Shown piece after piece: positions 59,168-64,000 of a stretch of 64,000 bases of DNA. Positions within the stretch are counted from its first letter, which is position 1, and each line of letters begins with the position of its first letter. The notes under the pieces were generated by a model. That model did not search any database. It saw nothing but the letters and a program-made list of their open reading frames with translations, and was not told the origin of the DNA. Location: contig NZ_VFMM01000002.1 in NCBI RefSeq assembly GCF_006715085.1, positions 434,001 through 498,000 of the forward strand. Direction: 5' to 3'. The stretch is from Kribbella jejuensis. GTDB lineage: Bacteria; Actinomycetota; Actinomycetes; Propionibacteriales; Kribbellaceae. The position numbers and the translations under genes are program-made.

Positions 59168-59875
59168 ATGCAGACGCAGCGTAGGGGTGCGCTCGCGGCG
59201 GCGGTCGTCCTGTTCGTCGGGCTCGTGGTGGCCGGCTTCGTCGTCCTCGCATCGGCGAGCGGACCGGTACGGCCGGTCAGCGAGAGCACCCTGAGCCCGC
59301 AGCCGCGGACGCTGCCGCCGAACGTGGTCACCGAGACGCCGCAGACGCAGGGGACACCGACGCCGCGGATGCTGCCGCAGCCGCGCGACACCCCGAGTTG
59401 GCTGCTGTCGATGTGGCAGACGCTGATCTACCTGATCGCGGCGACGATCGTCGTCCTGATCGTGCTGCTGATCATCCGGACCGTCCGCCGCGTCCGGCTG
59501 CCCAAGCTGGAACCCGTCGACAACGACTGGGAGCGAGTGAAGGCCGAGCGGCTGGCCGAGGCCGTCGACACCGGTCTCGCGCAGATCGACACCGGTACGG
59601 CGACCGACGCGGTCGTCGCGTGCTGGGTCGCGCTGGAGCAGGCGGCGGCGTCGGCCGGCGTACCGCGGGATCCGTCCGAGACGCCGGCCGAGTTCACCGT
59701 CCGGGTGCTCGGCGTCGGCGGGATCTCGGAACCAGAACTGATCCGGCTCGGCGAGCTGTATCGCGAGGCGCGGTACTCCACCCACGGTTCGACCGAACAG
59801 GCCCGCACCGAGGCCCGCGCGGCCCTGCTCAGGTTGCGCGAGGAGCTCGCGGTAGCCGTGGAGGCCGGCGAATGA
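59168..59875 (+). CDS. DUF4129-domain membrane protein
   Basis: 235 residues. Two membrane helices: one near the N-terminus (ALAAAVVLFVGLVVAGFVVLA) and one after a Pro/Thr-rich outside loop (TLIYLIAATIVVLIVLLIIR). The cytoplasmic C-terminal part matches DUF4129 (VVACWVALEQAAASAGVPRD, then TPAEFTVRVLGVGGI and LGELYREARYSTHG). It is the first gene of an operon with MoxR and DUF58, found in many actinobacteria. It overlaps the next gene by 4 bases. Confidence 0.88.
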   Translation: MQTQRRGALAAAVVLFVGLVVAGFVVLASASGPVRPVSESTLSPQPRTLPPNVVTETPQTQGTPTPRMLPQPRDTPSWLLSMWQTLIYLIAATIVVLIVLLIIRTVRRVRLPKLEPVDNDWERVKAERLAEAVDTGLAQIDTGTATDAVVACWVALEQAAASAGVPRDPSETPAEFTVRVLGVGGISEPELIRLGELYREARYSTHGSTEQARTEARAALLRLREELAVAVEAGE

Positions 59876-60453
59876 CGTCTTACCGCTGGTCTGCGCTGGA
59901 AGAGAAGGGACCGCCGCCGGAGAAGCAGAAGCGGCGGATGCCCAACAAGATGTTGCTGCAGCATCTCGGGCTGCCCGTGCTGGCGAGCCTTGTGCTCGTG
60001 GCGATCTTCGGGGTGGCCGGGATGGAGCCGCGACCGCTGTGGTTCGTCGCCACCGCGCTCGCCGTCGGCGCGGTCTCGCTCGCGATCCGGCTGATGGTGC
60101 CGCAGGTCCTGGAGACCAGCTGGCCCGGCCGGCACGACGACCGGACGGTCCGGAACCGCACCCAGACCAGCGACACCCAGACCCAGTTCCTCGCCACCTG
60201 GCTGCAGGAATCGGGACGCGAGCGGCGCGCCGGTGAAGGGTCCTTGACCTTCGTACGGCGGATCCGGCCGCTGCTGCTGGAGCTGGCGAGCGATCGGCTG
60301 GTGCACCAGCACGGCATCGACCCGGTGCGCGAGCCGGACCGGGCCCGCGCGATCGTCGGCGACCGGCAGTGGGCGCTGATCAGTGGTGACGACCTACGCA
60401 CCGCGTCACTCGGCGAGATCGAGGACGCGATCCACACCATCGAGAACCTGTGA
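59872..60453 (+). CDS. Membrane protein of the MoxR-DUF58 operon
   Basis: 193 residues from the ATG at 59872. A basic N-terminus (EKQKRRMPNKML) precedes two membrane helices (LGLPVLASLVLVAIFGVAG and LWFVATALAVGAVSLAIRLM). The remaining 110 residues are charged and cytoplasmic (RRAGEGSLTFVRRIRPLLLELASDR, then GIDPVREPDRARAIVGD). Such proteins sit between DUF4129 and moxR genes; their role is unknown. The start overlaps the DUF4129 stop, and moxR begins 9 bases after its stop. Confidence 0.8.
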   Translation: MTSYRWSALEEKGPPPEKQKRRMPNKMLLQHLGLPVLASLVLVAIFGVAGMEPRPLWFVATALAVGAVSLAIRLMVPQVLETSWPGRHDDRTVRNRTQTSDTQTQFLATWLQESGRERRAGEGSLTFVRRIRPLLLELASDRLVHQHGIDPVREPDRARAIVGDRQWALISGDDLRTASLGEIEDAIHTIENL

Positions 60454-60462
60454 GGGATACCT

Positions 60463-61452
60463 GTGACCGATGCCGCGACTGAAGGCGAGCTGACTCTCGG
60501 CGAGGTGTCCGAGCTGAGCCGGCAGGTGCTGGACCGGGTCGGCCAGGCCGTGGTCGGGAAGAGCGAGGCGCTCGAGCTGGTGCTGGCCGGCATCCTGGCC
60601 GGCGGGCACGTACTGCTCGAGGACTACCCGGGGCTGGCGAAGACGCTGGCCGCGCGGTCGTTCGCGCAGGCGCTCGGGCTGGAGTTCCGGCGGGTCCAGT
60701 TCACGCCGGACCTGCTGCCGTCGGACGTGACCGGCGCGTTCGTCTACGACCAGAAGGAGTCGGAGTTCGTCTTCCGGCCCGGACCGATCTTCACCGGGCT
60801 GCTGCTCGCGGACGAGATCAACCGGACGCCACCGAAGACGCAGGCCGCGTTGCTGGAGTCGATGCAGGAACACCAGGTCACGGTCGAGGGGCAGACGTTC
60901 CCGTTGCCGGTGCCGTTCCATGTGCTCGCGACGGCCAACCCGGTGGAGTACGAGGGCACCTATCCGTTGCCGGAGGCACAGCTCGACCGGTTCATGCTGC
61001 GGATCGGGTTCGGGTACCCGAGCCCGGCGGAGGAGTGGGAGGTGCTGCGCCGGCGGATGAGCCGCCGTACCGAGGACCAGTCGGTCGAGGCGGTCACGGA
61101 TGCGGCCGGTCTGCTCGCGGCGCAGCGTGCGGTCGAGACGGTGACGGTCGACGACAGCGTCGGCCAGTACTGCGTGGATCTCGCGACCGCGACGCGTCGG
61201 GACTCGCAGGTTCTCGTCGGTGCGTCGCCACGTGGATCGCTGGCGCTGCTGCTGACGTCGCGTGCGTACGCCGTCATCAAGGGGCGCGACTACGTCGTAC
61301 CGGAGGACGTGAAGGCGGTCGCCGTCGCGGCGCTCGCGCACAGGATCACGGTCCGGCCCGAGCTGTGGCTGCACGAGGTGACCGGAGGGACTGTGGTGCG
61401 GACCGTGCTCGGCTCGGTCCCGGCCCCGCCGACCGTCGCGGTCGCCAGATGA
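60463..61452 (+). CDS. MoxR-family AAA+ ATPase
   Basis: 329 residues from a GTG. MoxR ATPases act as chaperones for the assembly of complexes with von Willebrand-type partners such as DUF58 proteins. The Walker A loop is LLEDYPGLAKTLAARSFA (modified GxxGxGKT, as usual in MoxR), Walker B is LLLADEINRTPPKTQAALLESMQE, sensor 1 is VLATANPVEYEGTYPLPEAQLDRF and sensor 2 is GASPRGSLALLL. The stop overlaps the start of a micro-ORF by 4 bases (ATGA). Confidence 0.93.
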   Translation: MTDAATEGELTLGEVSELSRQVLDRVGQAVVGKSEALELVLAGILAGGHVLLEDYPGLAKTLAARSFAQALGLEFRRVQFTPDLLPSDVTGAFVYDQKESEFVFRPGPIFTGLLLADEINRTPPKTQAALLESMQEHQVTVEGQTFPLPVPFHVLATANPVEYEGTYPLPEAQLDRFMLRIGFGYPSPAEEWEVLRRRMSRRTEDQSVEAVTDAAGLLAAQRAVETVTVDDSVGQYCVDLATATRRDSQVLVGASPRGSLALLLTSRAYAVIKGRDYVVPEDVKAVAVAALAHRITVRPELWLHEVTGGTVVRTVLGSVPAPPTVAVAR

Positions 61453-61496
61453 CTGTGCTCCCTCCGGTCCTCGGTCCAGGCCGGGAGGCCCCATGA
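61449..61496 (+). CDS. Micro-ORF bridging moxR and the DUF58 gene (15 residues)
   Basis: MTVLPPVLGPGREAP, from the ATG in the moxR stop overlap to a TGA that overlaps the DUF58 ATG (61493). It spans the gap exactly, so a ribosome leaving moxR could pass through to DUF58. Its 3' 42 bases are repeated at the next joint. The CCGGGAGGCC in it is the DUF58 ribosome site. Translation is not proven. Confidence 0.5.
   Translation: MTVLPPVLGPGREAP
61455..61496 (+). repeat. Intergenic direct repeat, copy 1
   Basis: 42 bases, 35 identical with 62824-62865. Both copies contain CCGGGAGGCC and end in the ATGA of the next gene, so each carries the ribosome site and the coupled start. Confidence 0.85.
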
Positions 61497-62794
61497 CCTG
61501 GCGACCCACGCACGCGCAGCTCCGGGCGGTTGTCGTCGCCGCGGTGCTGCTCGGTGCTGCCGTGTTGCTGCAGCGGCCGGATGCCGCGGTGTTCGGGTTG
61601 CCGTTGGTGTTCCTGGCGGGCTGGGGGCGGTACTTCCGGCCGCATCAACGCCCGGAGGTACGCACCGAGCTGGACGCGGACGTGCTGTTCGAGGGGCAGG
61701 GCACGACGTACCGCCTCACTGTTGCTGAATCGGTCGACCCCGACATCGACCTGATCGTGGCGGCGTTGCCGCGGACGGCGTGGTTCCAGTACGACCCGCC
61801 GCAGGCCGCGATCGCGGAACCGGTCGCGCACGGCGAGGTGACGCTCGAGGTCGGCGTCCGGTCCAAGCGCTGGGGCCTGCGTTCGTTGGAGCGGCCAACG
61901 GTGACGGCGACGTCGGCGGTCGGGGCGTACCGGGTGCAGGTGACGTCGGTCGGCACGCAGGCGGTGACGACGCTGCCGCTGCGGGAAGGGTTCGAGGCGG
62001 TGGACGCCGTACCGCGTCCTGCTGGGCTGGTGGGGTTGCACCGGTCGCGACGGCCCGGCGAGGGGACCGAGCTGGCCGGCGTCCGGCCGTTCCGTACCGG
62101 TGACCGGTTGCGGCGGATCAACTGGGCGGTCTCGGCGCGGACGCAGGAGCTGCACGTCACGTCGACCTGGTCCGACCGCGACACCGAGGTGGTGATCCTG
62201 GTCGACACCGGCGGCGAGATCGGCCTCAGCGAAGGCATCGACGGGCGGTCGTCGAGCCTCGACACCGCCGTCCGCGCGGCCGCGGCGATCGCCGAACACT
62301 ACCTGCGCAACGGCGACCGGGTCCGGCTGATCGATACCGGCAGCCTGTTCCGCGGGGTGCGTTCGGGCAGCGGTCGAGGGCATCTGCGGCGGATCCTCGA
62401 CACGCTGGTCCATGCCGATCGTGGGGGCCGCCAACAAGACGAGCAACAGTTGGCGCGGCGGAACCGGATCCGCTCGGACAGCCTGGTCCTCGTGCTCAGC
62501 CCGCTGCTGCGGCAGACGATGCTCGGCTACATCGTCACGCTGGTGCACTCCGGCTGCACGGTGATCGCGATCGACACGCTGCCGCCGGACGTCATCTCGA
62601 CGATGGACCTGAATGCCCACGACACCCGCTCCTGGCCGCTCGCGTGGCGCCTGCGACTGCTGGAACGCCGTCGCGACCTGGACCGCTTGAGCGACCTCGG
62701 CGTACCAACCGTTCGCTGGCAAGGCTCCGGCACACTCGACGAAGTACTACGAGACGCCGCCCGCCTCTCCGCCGCACCCCGGATCCGCTCATGA
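61493..62794 (+). CDS. DUF58-domain protein
   Basis: 433 residues. Two short membrane segments lie near the N-terminus (AVVVAAVLLGAAVLL and AAVFGLPLVFLAGWGRYF). A beta-rich region and then the DUF58 signature follow (VRPFRTGDRLRRINWAVSARTQEL). A von Willebrand A-like part begins VVILVDTGGEIGLSEG, a DxxxE version of the metal site. MoxR-DUF58 pairs form chaperone complexes for cell-envelope or stress functions. The start overlaps the micro-ORF stop; the stop overlaps the next micro-ORF start (62791). Confidence 0.9.
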   Translation: MTWRPTHAQLRAVVVAAVLLGAAVLLQRPDAAVFGLPLVFLAGWGRYFRPHQRPEVRTELDADVLFEGQGTTYRLTVAESVDPDIDLIVAALPRTAWFQYDPPQAAIAEPVAHGEVTLEVGVRSKRWGLRSLERPTVTATSAVGAYRVQVTSVGTQAVTTLPLREGFEAVDAVPRPAGLVGLHRSRRPGEGTELAGVRPFRTGDRLRRINWAVSARTQELHVTSTWSDRDTEVVILVDTGGEIGLSEGIDGRSSSLDTAVRAAAAIAEHYLRNGDRVRLIDTGSLFRGVRSGSGRGHLRRILDTLVHADRGGRQQDEQQLARRNRIRSDSLVLVLSPLLRQTMLGYIVTLVHSGCTVIAIDTLPPDVISTMDLNAHDTRSWPLAWRLRLLERRRDLDRLSDLGVPTVRWQGSGTLDEVLRDAARLSAAPRIRS

Positions 62795-62865
62795 CGGTAC
62801 TGATGCCGCGACTCCGTCGCGGCGGGCTCCCTGTGCTCCTCAGTCCAGACCGGGAGGCCGCATGA
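62791..62865 (+). CDS. Micro-ORF bridging the DUF58 gene and the next membrane gene (24 residues)
   Basis: Begins MTVLMPRLRR and ends VLLSPDREAA. The ATG overlaps the DUF58 stop and the TGA overlaps the next ATG (62862), just as for the micro-ORF at 61449. The two peptides share the MTVL start and the (G/D)REA end. Translation is not proven. Confidence 0.5.
   Translation: MTVLMPRLRRGGLPVLLSPDREAA
62824..62865 (+). repeat. Intergenic direct repeat, copy 2
   Basis: Second copy of the 42-base repeat (see 61455-61496; 35 of 42 bases equal). It has the same CCGGGAGGCC ribosome site and coupled ATGA start. Confidence 0.85.
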
Positions 62866-63410
62866 CCGCGGACGAGAAGATCACGCAATGGCTGGCGGAA
62901 CTGCGCGCGACCAGCCGGGCCGTACTGCTGGCCCGGTTCGTCATCGCGGTAGCCGGCACGGTCGCGATCGTCGTACCGACCATCCAGCCCTGGGATCAGC
63001 TGGACCTGGTCGTCTATCTGGCCGTGCCGCTCCTGCTCGCGACCGTCGTCATCCCCGACTCGGTCTCCGGAACGCTGTTCCTGCTGGTCGTCACCCTGGG
63101 CTGGCTGATGCGCGCCCCTGGCACCATCACCTGGTCCCTGACCATCACCGCCATGGCCTTGGCCACCCTCCACCTGGCCGCCGCCTTCGCCGCCCAACTC
63201 CCGTCCTACGCGCAGGTCCATCCCGCCTCCCTGCGCCGCTGGTGGTTGCCCGGAACAACCGCCCTGCTCCTGGCGCCGGCGGTGGCCGGCGCCGCCGCGT
63301 TGGTACAGAACGCCAACGTCCCCGGATCCCTGCTGATCACCGTCGCCGCGATAGCGCTGACTGCCGTCACCCTCTGGCTGATCACGGACCAAAAACTGAA
63401 GCGCGACTAG
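62862..63410 (+). CDS. Polytopic membrane protein of unknown function
   Basis: 182 residues with about five or six membrane helices (AVLLARFVIAVAGTVAIVV, LDLVVYLAVPLLLATVVI, GTLFLLVVTLGWLMRA, ITITAMALATLHLAAAF-like segment, LPGTTALLLAPAVAGAAALV and SLLITVAAIALTAVTLWLI). The N-terminus is short and charged and the C-terminus is basic (TDQKLKRD). It has no motif I recognise. It is the last gene of the DUF4129-MoxR-DUF58 operon and is coupled to it through the micro-ORF, so it probably serves the same complex at the membrane. Confidence 0.75.
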   Translation: MTADEKITQWLAELRATSRAVLLARFVIAVAGTVAIVVPTIQPWDQLDLVVYLAVPLLLATVVIPDSVSGTLFLLVVTLGWLMRAPGTITWSLTITAMALATLHLAAAFAAQLPSYAQVHPASLRRWWLPGTTALLLAPAVAGAAALVQNANVPGSLLITVAAIALTAVTLWLITDQKLKRD

Positions 63411-63441
63411 CTTGTCGGTGGTCGGTCCTAGGATCGCCGGC

Positions 63442-64000
63442 ATGACCCGATATGTGGACGAGGATCTGCACGGTGCAGAGTTCCGCGAGTGCGATCTCAC
63501 CGGCGCGCGCCTGATCGGCGTCGTCATGCAGGACGCGGTGATCGACGGGCTCGTCACCAACTTGGTGGTGAACGGTGTCGAGGTCACCGGGTACGTCGAG
63601 GCCGAGCTCGACCGGCGATATCCGGTCCGGGTGCTGATCCGCTCCGAGGAGCCTGCCGACCTGCGCGAAGCAGCACGTCAGCTGCACGCCGCATGGGCCG
63701 CCACGATCGCGCGCATCCGCCGTACGCCCGGCATCGAGCGCCGCAGCGTGAACGACGAGTGGTCGGCCGCGCAGACGTTGCGCCACCTGGTCTTCGTCCA
63801 CGACTCGTGGTTCCGCCGCTGCTGCCTCGGCTCGACGGAGCTGTTCACACCGATGGGCATCGGCCCGGACGTCGAACCGTACCGCGGGGCACACGGCATC
63901 GACCGCTCCCTCGACCCCGACCTCGACGAAATCGTCGGCGTGCGGGAGGCACAGGCCGCCGAGCTCGAGCGTTGGCTCGACCAGGTCACCGCCGAGCAGC
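63442..64000 (+). CDS. Pentapeptide-repeat plus DinB-like protein, 3' truncated by the window
   Basis: 186 residues are visible from the ATG at 63442 to the right edge, with no stop. The first 50 residues have pentapeptide-type steps (LHGAEFRECDLTGARLIG, then AVIDGLVTNLVVNGVEV). A DinB-like helical domain follows (EEPADLREAARQLHAAWAATI, WSAAQTLRHLVFVHDSWFRR) with His residues typical of the metal site. Such fusions are known in actinobacteria as DinB-family proteins of unknown substrate. Confidence 0.78.
   Translation, partial: MTRYVDEDLHGAEFRECDLTGARLIGVVMQDAVIDGLVTNLVVNGVEVTGYVEAELDRRYPVRVLIRSEEPADLREAARQLHAAWAATIARIRRTPGIERRSVNDEWSAAQTLRHLVFVHDSWFRRCCLGSTELFTPMGIGPDVEPYRGAHGIDRSLDPDLDEIVGVREAQAAELERWLDQVTAEQ

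Noticed and set aside
1-64000. Search for tRNA, rRNA, CRISPR arrays, prophage, a secondary-metabolite cluster and a defence island
   Set aside because: No conserved RNA elements, repeat-spacer arrays, phage structural genes, multi-domain synthases or restriction partners were seen; the single nuclease-like gene is not enough.

Overview
This 64-kb window is high-GC DNA (roughly 70% by eye) from the chromosome of an actinomycete. The supporting signs are frequent GTG starts, many ATGA/GTGA start-stop overlaps, several apparently leaderless promoters, and actinobacterial families: mycothiol-type DinB enzymes, an Eis-like acetyltransferase, an LpdA-type flavoprotein, DUF222-HNH, a GlnR-like box, a LexA box and a Zur box. 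The protein style resembles Propionibacteriales such as Kribbella; this is an impression and was not tested by any search. No rRNA, tRNA, CRISPR array or prophage was seen. One intact IS630-type insertion sequence and one broken gene are present.

Layout. 1-4.1 kb: end of aminopeptidase N, an ECF sigma factor divergent from a membrane Ser/Thr kinase, a secreted protein and a cupin. 4.1-7.4 kb (minus): deoC followed by two overlapping aldehyde dehydrogenase genes that together look like a split ALDH16. 7.4-10.6 kb: PH-domain membrane protein, Tat-type esterase, secreted zinc peptidase, strong terminator, small helical protein. 10.6-11.7 kb: IS630-family element inserted exactly in the stop codon of a phosphomannomutase gene. 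11.7-17.8 kb: phosphomannomutase, cyclotransferase-like protein, LpdA-like quinone reductase, an ArsR-SRPBCC-reductase operon with a clear operator, and a secreted protein. 17.8-25.3 kb: cell-envelope group (membrane protein with Gly/Asp/Phe tail, PGRP-type amidase, SpoIID/LytB protein, GH76 mannanase, membrane-anchored cyclophilin) and a biotin carboxylase.

25.5-40.1 kb: gluconolactonase-like protein, nucleotidyltransferase, Nramp-like transporter without the metal-ligand motifs, large LuxR-type ATPase, LysR/YdeI divergent from SDR/F420-reductase-like genes, a LexA-controlled DUF222-HNH protein with a long Pro/Ala linker, a phosphotransferase pseudogene and an MMPL transporter. 40.2-50.1 kb: nitrate assimilation operon, probably GlnR-controlled: narK, nasA, an in-frame nasB-like/nirB fusion, nirD, a HemD-like regulator, a sirohydrochlorin chelatase and a small membrane gene, nearly all overlapping by 4 bases. 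The operon imports nitrate, reduces it to nitrite and then ammonium, and supplies the siroheme.

50.1-56.8 kb: small proteins, a possible PD-(D/E)XK nuclease, then a MerR (LiuR-like) regulator divergent from acyl-CoA dehydrogenase, acyl-CoA carboxylase beta subunit and an HpaI-type aldolase, with a long palindromic operator between them. 56.8-64 kb: a CobW-like protein without a P-loop under a Zur box, an Eis-like acetyltransferase, and a DUF4129-membrane-MoxR-DUF58-membrane operon whose last joints are bridged by two related micro-ORFs. A DinB-type gene runs off the right edge.

The most unusual items are the NasB-NirB fusion with an internal ribosome binding site, the split ALDH16, the two repeated coupling micro-ORFs, the P-loop-less CobW protein under a Zur box, and the LexA box lying on the start codon of the DUF222-HNH gene.
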